Positions 11,165-23,800 of a DNA stretch of 64,000 bases are shown here, in pieces. The notes beneath the pieces were generated by a model. The model saw only the letters and a program-made list of their open reading frames with translations, had not been told where the DNA came from and searched no databases. Location of the stretch: positions 181,001 to 245,000 of the forward strand of contig JAXRKP010000306.1 in the NCBI GenBank assembly GCA_037039925.1, read 5' to 3'. Numbering within the stretch: position 1 is the stretch's first letter; each line of letters begins with the position of its first letter. The translations under genes and the position numbers were made by a program. The stretch is from Doris montereyensis. Taxonomy: Eukaryota > Mollusca > Gastropoda > Nudibranchia > Dorididae.

Positions 11165-11690
11165 CCGAGGGCGTGTATGTGGGGTAGTATGTGTGTGTGT
11201 GTGTGTGTGTGTTGGGGTTCCTACGCATTTCTGTGATATATTTATCAACACAAATGGAGGTGGGGGTTGGGCATGGATGAATGAGCTTGCCCGAAGGCGT
11301 GTGTATGGGGGTCGTTGAGATGTACTGTGTGTGTGTGTGTGTATGGGGGTGGGGTCGAATGAGGTTGTGTATCCTGCGCATTTCTATGATCTATTTATCA
11401 AAACAAATGGATGTGGGGTAGAAATGGATGAATGAGCTTTGATCGAAGGCATGCATGTGCGTAGAGGTCGGTTGGGAAGTGTTGTGTGATGGGTGGGGGA
11501 TCGAATATGGTTGTTTATCCTAAGCATTTCTGTGATGTATTTATCAAAACAAATGGATGTGGGGGGGAAGGAGCATGGATAAGTGAGCTTTGACCAAATG
11601 GGTGTGAGGGGGTCGGTTGTGTGTGTGTGTGGGGGGGGGGGGTTGAATGATGTTGTGTATCTTACGCATTTCTGTGATGTATTTGTCATA
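11115..11690 (+). repeat. Four-unit tandem repeat in the LINE 3' UTR
   Basis: 'acaaatgg' followed by a G-rich stretch and 'atggatgaatgagctt' begins near 11,123, 11,250, 11,403 and 11,549 (offsets 127, 153, 146). Each unit ends with 'cgcatttctgtgat' and 'tatttatca'. Each also holds a GT/GTGG-rich stretch of variable length. The LINE stop codon lies in unit 1. Confidence 0.85.
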
Positions 11691-11813
11691 CTAATACTCT
11701 ATTTACATTACTGCATTAATGTTTAGCAATTTTAGTAATGAATAGATGTATGTATTATGATTTTTAAACCTACTTATGAGGAACAGAATGTAATTTCCTT
11801 CTTTGGAAGAATA

Positions 11814-12052
<239 letters not shown>

Positions 12053-12479
12053 TGTTTCAGTTATGATAGTAACGGAAATATATAAAACAGGATGCAGCAT
12101 ATCAGTTACGTGGGTTTTTTTAGTGAATCATATTGACCTACACATGTTTATAGACCTTATGGTTAACGAAATGACCATAAATTACTAGGCCGAGGTAATA
12201 TTTGATATTCGGTTTATTACAACTTACGATAATCTCAACAATTTTGCTGCTCCTGTCGTGTTGCAATTGACTGGAGTTGACCATATTTGAGATTTGGATC
12301 AATATTTTAACATGTTTGTTTTTATCAGATTAAAGCTAATGTAATCAAAATATGATTTTTGGTGAATGATTTATGTTTAAGTTGAGGGGAATGTCAGAGT
12401 GGTTGGTAACAGTGATGTTGTTAATTTTGTAGTCAAAATGTGGTAGAAACACATGAAGTATGATGAAAACTTTTATTTG

Positions 12480-12560
12480 AAGGGATAAGATAAGATAAGA
12501 TTTACCTGTATTACTTCAACAAATGCAAGTATTCATAATTACATTTCTTCATACAGTTTC
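12480..12560 (-). mobile_element. LINE 3' tail remnant with (GATAA)n
   Basis: 'gataagataagataagattt' followed by sequence that in reverse reads as the end of a retroposon with a short tandem tail. Only the terminal part is left, so the family is not assignable. Confidence 0.35.
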
Positions 12561-12794
12561 TTTTGATAAATAATGAAACTGTCTTCATCTGATTGTATGT
12601 ATTCTCTAACGAGTATGCTCTCTGGTCAGATCAGGAAGAAAACAAATTTCATAGACTTAAAAAATAACGATTTCCAATATTGTTGTCTTCATTAAAGTTT
12701 TACCTAAAGAACGTAAACATGTCTCCCTCATTCTTAGCCCATGGATGGTATAAATTTAAATTACATTTATATTTTTTTCTTTGCATCTTGAAAG

Positions 12795-12879
12795 CTTACA
12801 ACAATCTCATCCCAAATTATGGAAGAACATTGTGGCCGTCGTCATGACTACCTGACTGTCATAAATCCACCTGCAAATG
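12795..12879 (+). CDS. MAP3K8-like: Kinase exon 1 (coding from ATG at 12,819, or an internal exon)
   Basis: Donor 'aatg|gtaatg' at 12,880. From ATG 12,819 it encodes MEEHCGRRHDYLTVINPPAN plus one base (phase 1). A pyrimidine-rich tract and AG at 12,793-12,794 suggest a splice acceptor, and the eight codons between it and the ATG are also open. There may therefore be a 5' non-coding or coding exon upstream that I could not find. MAP3K8 proteins usually have a longer N-terminus. Confidence 0.55.
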
Positions 12880-14748
12880 GTAATGGTATGCTCATTTTTT
12901 GTTTTTAACATTTGCTTTAGATAAGAAATTATGTCAAGGAAACATAATGAGTGATGAAATTTTTAAGCTGTATAATTTAAGTTTTGAGAAATTCGGAAAG
13001 AAATCGTACTGCTAACATATATAATAAAGAATGATTGTGTTTGGGTTCCTTATCTTAGTTAAGAATAATATCATGAAAAAGGAGCTTGACCTAATTTGTC
13101 TTAAACGGTTTGCGGCTTTTATTGTCACTATAAATATTCCCCCTGTTGTTTATATCTTTTGTTTTTATTCATTGTCTCATAAGGGATCTTTCAATTTGAC
13201 AAATTTTATGAAAAATATAAAATCCAGGTGGGCCATAGGTTATATAAAATCAATTTAAAATGACAGGTTTTGACTTTACTTCTTCAATAGGCCTATTTTA
13301 TTAAGAAATGGGTAAGACAAATTCACTGATGACAATGCATCACTTTTATGAATTTTTTCTTTTGCACCAAGGGACATTTTCAACGGCACTACACAGAAAT
13401 GTTAAAGCGCAAATTATGTCCACACAAATGAAATAAAGCTATGGAAGCATGATATAGCAGACTTTAAACTGTGTGTCAATTCCTTGTTTTACATTTTCAG
13501 CGACATTGTCAGACCTGGGCCAAGAATCAAGGTGTGTTATGTATTTATTTTTCTGACTGATGGTATTTACAATGATTATAATCATGTTAAATGTGATAAA
13601 TCAGTAGTTTATATTATATTACATAATATTATATATTCAAATCTTCTATTTAACCAACTTGTCAGGGTGTTTGAGAAAAAAATAAATAATCCAAACCATC
13701 AATTCAATCTTTGATATCAATATTAGTGTATCGAATAAATTGCATGATGCACCGCACATGAAATATGAAACTTCACACAATTTTTAGGCTATTTTCCCAC
13801 TCAATTTGAATATGGACATATCCACACTCCTGACCCTTTGGGAATCAGAATATTTCCTTCTTACCATCTATTATAGACCTAATATAATTTATGTTCTTGC
13901 AAAACAAGAGCCCAACTCTTGTGGACAGTATTAATGCAATTCCAGGAACAAGTGACCATGATAACTTTGTCGAAGTGAAATTTCATCTCAGTGCCAATAT
14001 CCAAAAACCCAAACCTCATAAAGTGTGGAAATATAACAAGGCAGACTTCAACAACGGGATGAAATATGATATGACTGCATACTTCCCCATCTACTCCAGC
14101 GAAAGCATATTTAGAAATAATAAGGAAAAACAATATATCATAAAAAATAAGTAGTTAGCGATTTAATCTGCCATTCATGAATAAAGGCTTGCAGAGATTG
14201 ATGAAAAAATTTAGTGAAAATGTACAATGCAATGCAGCGAGATATGTCACTGGGGATTATGATTCCAACAGAATAAAATAAGAACACATTTTAATACATA
14301 CATATATAATATAAGCATGTTACATTGAGAGTGATACTAAGTACGATATGTAGATAGGGTAAATAGCGTGAACGGCATTATTCCAACTTTTTTTATTATA
14401 ACCTGGTCAAAATGGCTCCCCAGATGAATGAAAATTCTTCTCAAAGACGGGGAAACAATACAATTTTCATTAATTAAATGTAATTTCTGGTAGAAGAATT
14501 CCTCTAATGAAAACGATATTGGGATTGGGATCATTTACAACATACATGCACAATATGGTTACTCTTAGTGGTCTGGCAACACACCCTCTGGCAAACAAAA
14601 AACGACCAACTCAAAAATATATATTACAAGCATGCTACAAACAACCTGTGTGATAGCAAGCACGAGTATAAGATCAGATTAGTATTCAATTCTGAGATTA
14701 TGCAGGTAGGCGTGAAGGAGGAGAGAGAGAGGGAGGGAGAGGGAGGAG

Positions 14749-14832
<84 letters not shown>

Positions 14833-17800
14833 TATAGGGATTTCAAGCATGGTTTTTCTTTCCAAGGCAATTAAAAAAAAAGAAAAGAAATAAGGATTTG
14901 GCTGGAGTTCATAAATCTCACTAAAATAAGGAAAGACAAAACCAATGTTTTTATATCTTTACAAAAATTCCTTTTGTGATGTAATTTTCTTATATATATA
15001 CATGTATTTGAAAATGTCTTTATCAGCAAAATCAAGGTTGTGGCAAGGGATGATCCTGTAATTGACCGCTTCCTCACTGACATACCACAACTGTGCGCCC
15101 TTCATGCTACTTGTGGTTTGATCTGGGATGAGGTGAGACACGTGATGCATCAACTTGATTTACTTTATGAAGATTTGCATATATATTGATAGCAAAGGCT
15201 TTCTGACTTTTAATCTATAGTGATGTTTCACGGAACGCTACATCCAAAATCCTCCACACAACTACTTCCATCCCTCAATGCCATTGTGGCACATAGCGCT
15301 GCAGCTTATCGGTTTCTGTATTATGAAAGGGAACGGGTGATATTAATCACTTCCTGGACAGGTCGCTAGTCTTGCAGGTTTCTACTCCCGAGCTGGTACT
15401 TTTACACATTTTCACCTGGGTCGAGTGGAAAGGATGGTGTGAAAAATCTTTCCTAAGGAACACAACGTCGGACATAGCATTGCTAGGATTTAAACCTGGG
15501 ACCTCATAATCCAAAATCTGGCAGCCTAACCAATAGACCACTCCTCCAAGCCAACAACATTAAAAAAAATTATGATTACTTTGTTCTGTTGCCGACCAAA
15601 ATTGATTTTTTGTGTCACCATGTCAAGGCTTTATCCTCGCTTATTTCAATGTTATTTTCTTTTTTTCTTCACAGAGACTGCGTCCAAACAACGGGAGATA
15701 TGAACCAAATATGCATTATTTCCCGACTGGTCAGCAAATCAAGAAAAGTGCCCATGGAGTAATTGAGTATTACCGTGATAGGAGATCAGGAGCGGTGTTT
15801 GCCATCAAGGTCTTGGAAGTGAGTCTGAAAATATTTTTTGTTGTCTTGCTAAAAAGTACTGCTTTACATTTGTAAATTGATTATTGGGGGGGGGGGCATG
15901 TTTTTGTTAAATTATTTGATACAGACAATTTTAACCACTATCATTGTACTCATCATGTCTAAATAAGCTGAAAAAAATATTAAAATTTTCTTTTTATTAT
16001 ATGGTGCCATGGTAATGCCCCCATCTTGGATTTCATTGCGAAAATAACTTCATGTCAAATAGGCTTTTTCAGTTATGAATAAATTTGGCTATAACTTTGT
16101 ACACGCATCCAGTAGCTTTTTTGGATAAAGTAAACTGATTTGATTTTATGAATTTAAAAAAAATACATATAGCAACCTTTCCAATTTTTGGCAAATTTAA
16201 TCACAAAAAATTTGTTTTGCAAAATCTGAAGAGATATCGAAAATCGCTACTGGGTGAAATTTGTGTTTGCGTTATAGATGTTATATTCCAAATTTGGGGC
16301 GCAATCGGACAATAAATAAAAGAAGGTCGCATATCACTGTCAAAAAGGAACATTTTGAGAAAATCGCATTTTAAACATTTTTTTTCCTTTATTTTAATGT
16401 TTTTTTCGCACACAAACCTATAAAATAATAATATAATACTTTGAAACATCACACAATCTTGAGAGGCTATCAAATACTTCATATCGACTCTATTTCAACT
16501 GCTCCAGATCCCTCATACTCATGTCGGGATGGCATTTTTCTAATATCAGGTGCGCAGAATTTTTCCCCTAATATTCGTCTGATCTTAGCTAATATTGACA
16601 ATATTTCATCAAAAGTAGATTTTTCAGATAGAGTACTTTATGTTAATTAAAATGAGTGCCAACTTGTTATACTTTAGACAACATTTCCGGCTTTTATGGT
16701 ACAACCGACGTGTTGAAGGTTAGGCCAGTATCATTTCTAAAAAAATCATATAAAATGAAAGAATCGATACTGAGCTCTTGTTATGGTGTCAATGTCAAGG
16801 GAATGACCTGCTCCATCCAGTAGTGTAAAAAGAGTTTTGTCCCATTTGTGGTAAAACTGCCTTCCTCAGGACCCGAGTTGGTCATTCTTTGTTCGCCAAA
16901 GGCTTTGTTGCCAGGTCACTAAGAGTAACCATATTTTGCATGTAGGTTCTAAATGATCCCAATATCGTTTTTATTTGAGAAACTTTTCTATGAGAACTGA
17001 AGTTTAATTAATGAAAATTTCATTAACTTGAATTTTCATTCATCTAAGCCACCATTTCGAACAGGTTTTATAGAACCATTCACGCCTATGCTTGTTGGTC
17101 ATAAGTCTAAAAAAGTGGAACATTGCAGTCCTTTATGAATAATACAAATAATAAGCAAAATTATTATGTGCCTTTCCTCCGGAGAGCTCAAGGGCTCAAG
17201 GTACATCATAACTATCATCAATGCCTTTTCATCCTATACCGGGGTATAGGCCACGAACAACAGGCTTCCATTTATTCCTATCTTGGGCAACTCTTGATAA
17301 GTCCCTTCACAAAAGACCCTCTCCTCAAGTCATCTTCCACTAGTCTTCTCCAGGTTAATCGTGGCCTTCCCTAACCGTCTATCCTTGTGGATTCCACTGA
17401 AGGGCATATCTTGTAGTACTTCTCTGAGGTTTTCTGAGGGTGTGTCCTATCCATCACCATCTCCACTGTTCTATTTCTTCTGCTATTGGTTTCTGCGCTG
17501 TTTTCCCCAGAATGTTTCATTTTGGAATTTATCTGACCACTGTATCCGTAGTATTTTCCTAAGGCAAATGTTGACAAAGCTGTGAAATTTTCTACTCCAG
17601 GTCTTAGAGGGGCTTCAGGTCTCACATCCATATAACAATGCCGACTTGACATAGGCGTTAAAAAGTCTTATCTTTGTTTTAGTGGTGATGGTGCGGTCCT
17701 TTCAGATCTTGTTTAAGTTCCTGAATGCTGTTCTTGATTTTCCTATTCTTGTCTTGATATCTGCTGTTGTTCCCCTACATTATCTACTACACTGTGTGGG

Positions 17801-20800
17801 TAACAGGTTCCCTCAACAGAGAGGGTGCAAGAATATGCCCAACTTGATGCCAGCGTGTCGTATAAGACGATTAAATGGTGAACTAGGTGATGGCTCCCGA
17901 CACCGAGCTGACTGGTCCTCCAGGTTAGGGGGTTGGCGTGGGGCTAACAACCCCACCTCTGAAAGAAAATTGTTACAAAAACACGAACGCAGAGAAACGA
18001 AAACACATCATAATGAGGCAGAATAATTAAAACATGATACATCTGTTATGTTTTTCATTGTCTTTCAGAAAAAGGATTCCTTTCACTTTGAGGAAGTTAA
18101 CAGCCGTTTGCGTTTGCAGCATGACAACATTGCTGATGTTTATGGTATAATAATCAGATCAGGAATGGTCCATATTCTAATGGAATATGCAGGTTTGTGT
18201 AAAGGCACATTTTTTCTTGATATTGGGGATCTGTTAAGTGTGTGAAATGGGAAAAAGAAATGAAGAAGAACGCATATATATCTGAAAATTTCCATTATTA
18301 TTATTTTTTTGTGTGTGTTTTTTTCCTGTATCTCTACGAATTTTCTCAAAGACAAATTCTTGAAAATTTAAATTGGAACACGTATGGAATGTGAGCATAA
18401 CAATTTTGGATCAATTGTCTACTAAGCTTCGACTTTATTTCATTAATTTGGCTTACAATCTTACATTTATTTGTTGGCATGCTATGAAGAGTTTCTAAAA
18501 TGGAAAAAAACCCAACCTCATAGAAATTTGTGTGAAATTTGTTGTGTACAGAATTTCAAATAAGAATTTGTAGAAGAATTCAGGCATTCAAATTCTAACA
18601 GTAAATTGTAAATAATTACTATTTTTCATTTGTTTGTATGATTCTCCAGCACTTCTAATTGATTAGTTTTAATTATCCAAATCAGGTACTCCACTTGTTA
18701 AGGAAAGGAACTGGTTTGCGGAATCCCCAGAACGCATGTTTCAACTAGCTAAACAATGTTTCAAAGCTCTGTGTTTTCTTCATGTCCGAGGATATGTTCA
18801 TTGCGATGTGAAACGTGAGTATTTCTTTTAGTTGCATTTGATTTAAGTTCACTTAAATTTTGAAACAAGGAAAACAATTCATGTTCAATGTCATCTTTTG
18901 TGTTGATTATACTGTTATGGATTCTTCGTCTGTCCTCTGCCTTTAACAATCATTTTTCCGTATAACTGAAATTTATACATAGGGGTGCAAAGGGATACCA
19001 GCATCATCTGGGGATTAAAACCTGTGACAGATTAGCGTCCTGTCCAGGAGGCGATGCATTATCATCTGTTCGCTTATGGAAACCGGGATAATCTTCGGCT
19101 GTATGCTTTTGAAGACATTTAAACATTGTGGTACATCTAATTTATTCAATTGTAAGATAATTCTTCTATCGCACTACCTGTTTAATGCATCAATTTGCCT
19201 GGAAATTGTTGAAATAGCACAGTGATAGTGTATATTTCTGTAAGATCATTTTCCATACATTGTTTTATTGAATTAGAATTAGACAGCCTTATTTAATCCC
19301 ATGAAGAGTCCAAGGGAAATAAAGGTCAATGCTTTCAACTATGATTTGAAATGATGCTTTTTATCAAGCTTTTCCATATCAACTTTTAATTTTGTATTCC
19401 GTTTCCGGTGTAAGGATTTTATTTTATGTGCTAGTTAGGAAATTTCATGTCGACTTTATACTTGACACCTCTGATGAAGTTTGAATCCTGTCATGTTATG
19501 TCTTTAGGTCTCTTTCCAGTGATTTCTTTCATTCTTCTTTCTTTATCAGTTCCCATTCTACCTTCTGGTGTATGTGTTTGGATGCCTGAAATGATCTTTC
19601 TCCAGGCTACTTTGTCCTGATATTTTCTGTTTCCTTCTTTGCTTTAGTGCCTCTTTTATATCTTCTTCCAACTTTCTCCCGAGGTCTGTCCTTTGGTCTT
19701 TTATTTCTGGTTTTAGCATTTTATACTGATTTAACTATTATTTTAACATTCATTTTGTTTACATGCCCAAACCATCACAGTTGACTTACTTCTATCTTAA
19801 TTTTTATGCCATCTGTTTTGGTTTGATCTCTTATTGTTGTGTTTCTGATTTTGTCTCTTTTAGTTTTCCCTACTACTTTTCGTAGATATTTCATTTCAGC
19901 TGCTTGTACTCTACTGTATTCTCTACTAAGATCTAGGTTTCACTGCCATAGAGGAGAGTAGGTTAATAAACTGTGTTGTATACTGCCATTTTTGGTTTTT
20001 GTTGACAATTCTTGTTTACCTATAAGTGCCTTTCCTAGATAATTATATTTTGTCATTTTTTGTCTTTTGGATTCTCTGGCTGATCTCTTCTCTTAGTTTT
20101 CCTCTGAGAGTAATTGTAGCTTTGAACTTGTTCTAACATCTCTCAGCCCAGTTTAAGATTTTGTGTTTTAGTCCAGTGATGTCTTAACTCTTAAAGCCCT
20201 GAACAACGCTGTCAGCGTTCGGCAGCCATTCACATTTTGACTGAACAACGCTGTCAGCGTTACTCTAGTATTATTTCGTTTGACTCAAATATATGTTTTA
20301 TAATCAAAGGGAAATCACTCTACTTATTCACATACCCCATGAAATTGAAAGTAGAACGAAAACAACTGAAAAATCTTATGTTTTCTGTACGTTTTTTTGG
20401 TCTTTTTTTTTTGTGTTTTTTCTTCAATCCTGTAAGTCAGATGATTTTTGTTTACAAATATGGCTTCTGCTAGTTCGTCTAGTGCAACTTTCCGAGGCCG
20501 TGCTCGACGATTGACAGCACAACAAGCCTTAGAACTCTGTACTGTTGATGAAGGTCCTGATTTAGATGATGATGAACTGAGTGAATCTGATGATAATTTG
20601 TTTGAGTTTGATGGTGATTTGCCTATGGAAGACAGTGACGATTCTGATAGATCTAGTGATCCCAGTAGTGCAAAAACCTATTTTCATTAGTTTATTGATG
20701 TTGATTTGAAACTGCATTGAATTCCTGTTATTTTGGTGTATGATTTGTCTTTCTATCTCTATTCTGAAACATGTTATGAATATTTTAAAATAAGTCGTCT

Positions 20801-23800
20801 GCACGCATCCCAGATCAAAAAAAAAAAATTCAGGGAAAATGAAGACATAATTCTGGCTTTTAAGAATTAAGGCCATATAATTATATATATTTTTTTCTAT
20901 TCTTTTCATCTTTTAAAAAAACCTTTGGCAACAGCTGATAATCTGATGGTGGTGAGACAAGACAATACGTTTATTCTAAAAGTTATAGACTTTGGAACTT
21001 GCCGCCTCATCAAACAGCCTCTTCCTCAACATGCCCACACAACGTGGCAATACTGGCCCCCAGAGATGTGGAGAGCCTTGGAAAATAAGGTACATACAGT
21101 TGTGTTGAACAGAAGAGACCAACCCAGCAGGAGCATATGATACATTGATGCACAATGACAATGTGTAATAATAACAAGGATAATGATAACAATAATAATG
21201 ATGATCCTGTTAGTAATAAAGATAATGATAATGATAATAATATGATAATGATCATCATTATCATCATAACGATAGTAATATAGTAGTTACCGCCTAAATG
21301 CTTTGTGCTTGGGAAGCAGAGAAAAAATGGGCATTAAATTAAGGCGACACAGATATTTATGGGGAAATTGGTATGGGCAAAAATTGGAGGATGATCAATG
21401 GACAGACAAGGCTAAAGATTCGTAATCAGGTCGTTTGTTTTTAGAAGAGTCTTCAGGTTTACGTAAATTTGAATGGGAGAAAGGACACCTGAAAACGATT
21501 AAATTCTTTAACCCTTCTGTGACGAGGGGGAGTGTGTGTTGACGTGTCACTACAATAGACTAAGTTACGTCACAACAGGTGACCGATCAAGTTTACATCG
21601 ACGGAGAGTGTCTAACATGTGAATGGAGTTTCATGTAAAGCACTACTAGCACTATTGTGTTGACTGGTGCGATATCTATTTGTTTATCCTAATAGAAATA
21701 AACCAGGGGCCTTTGTGTGGTACTATTGTGAAGTTTCGCTGTCATTTATGATGAGATTCTTTGACTTTTGTTCTCTATGGCCCCTGAAAAAATTGGATTA
21801 AGTGGGTCGTGATTTGGATTAACAGGTTCAAAATATATTTTTAAAATTCTGTAAAAAAACCCAAACAATTTGGAAGAACCGGAATTTGGTAAAACCGAAT
21901 TTGGAATAAGTGTGTTTGACTATGATAATAATAATATTAATATTATTTATAATGATAATAGTAATAATAATACGTGTACTGGTAATAATCATAATATTGA
22001 TAATCATGATAGTAATAACAACATAAGAATAAATGCTTACTTAAAAGAATGATCTCTAATTGAGAAGGAAAGAATGTATGATAACATTAGTATTTGTCCT
22101 TTTACTATGATTTTCTATCGGAAATCTTATGTATTTTATTACAGTGCTGAGACAGTATTTTGACTCAGTTTACAAATATCCTCCTCTATCTTCCCAGAAA
22201 TGCATACGAATGAAATATAAACAGGCTAGCTGGAATCTAAAGTTAAAAGAATCTACAAATGCACATAAGTAACAATTGCCATCTTAACACATAAATTGAG
22301 TTGGAGCCTAGCTTCAACGCTTCGGTGTTTTTCAGAGTATAGATTTAAATTTTGTTGGAAAAACATGCCATTTGATTTTCTCTATCTGCCTATGTTTTCA
22401 AAGGAGAAGTTCATTGCCGAGTCTTCCATGGACGTGTATGCTATGGCTCTTACCCTCTACTTTGTCCAGACGGGAGCCCATCTCATGCTCAACATGCCCC
22501 AGGAAGTTGTGAGTTACAGAAATGTGCATTTTTTATGAATGTATCCTATGTGCTGTGCTGTATTCTTAAGTTCTTTCTTTGTCTCAAGTCTTTTCCCCTG
22601 AGACTGAAGATTTTTATGCGAGGTTCAAAGAGGAAATGTTAATCTATGATTTATTATGCACAAACCTGTCATCACGGCAATAACATTTTGGCAATAATTA
22701 GACTTAAATAATTGTTTATGGAGATGGAGCAGAGCAAAGCAGCCTATGGTCATATTTAGACTGGAGAGTAAAAGGGAATGGAAGTTAATCACGTTGATGT
22801 AACTTATCTGATGACAGAGGTTACTTGAAGGCTGACATAATAATGTCACTGCTAATTTACATGTAGTCCAATGGGAGATGGATGAAGAATGAGTCTGGCC
22901 TAAAAATTGTTTATTCTTTATTCCTCTCACAAAAGACACGATTGTTGGACAATATTCTTTTGTCCTCTCTGAGGTGTAGCCAGAAAGTTCTTGTCATGAA
23001 TGACGAAGATAACAATTCCAAATTTTTAAATCAACTTTGGCACAATTAAAGTACTTCAACCAAAAGATCTTATATTGACTTTGAGCCTAACATCGATGGG
23101 GTATAGTTTGTTTTGATTTGATTTACTCACATCCATAACTAAGGTGATCTCAGGGTTTTTGGTAGGATTTTTAAAATTTTGCCCGGCCTGCCATGTAAAC
23201 AGCCAAGGGATTTTTAACGTGCACAGAGTGTTGTGATCTACATGCAGGACCTCCTTTTTATCGTCCGTCTCCGATGGGACTAGTTGTCGATCCACCTATC
23301 TGGACTAGGGGGTAGATTTTGCTCGGGTATAGAATTGAAGTAGATCTAGATCAAGGTTTTCTTGATTTCGGGATAGACAGCAATATTACAGGAATTGGTT
23401 AATACATGTTATAGAGTGTTCATTAGATTTTCGAAAAATGAATGAGAAAAGTGACAGAGAAAGTAATGCAGTGAAGATTTGGCAGAACACATTTATAAAA
23501 AGTCATCAATTGCATCTCAACTGTGAGAACATTACTTTATGCCATGCTTTTGTCCCTCCCAAGGAATGAAGATTGAAACATTGATAAATTTTGCTGTATT
23601 TTCATTGATTTCCAAGATGTCAAAGAGACCAGAGTATGTAAAAATGATGGCCCTTCCAGAGAGCATTCCTGTGGATTTGCGATTTGTAATGGACCACTGT
23701 CTCGAAGTCAACAAAGTGTCACGATACACAGCTGAGGAAGCAGGCTGCAGACTTGAAGGTAAGACAGCATTTGCTTAAAGTCTTCCAAGTGTATACAATC

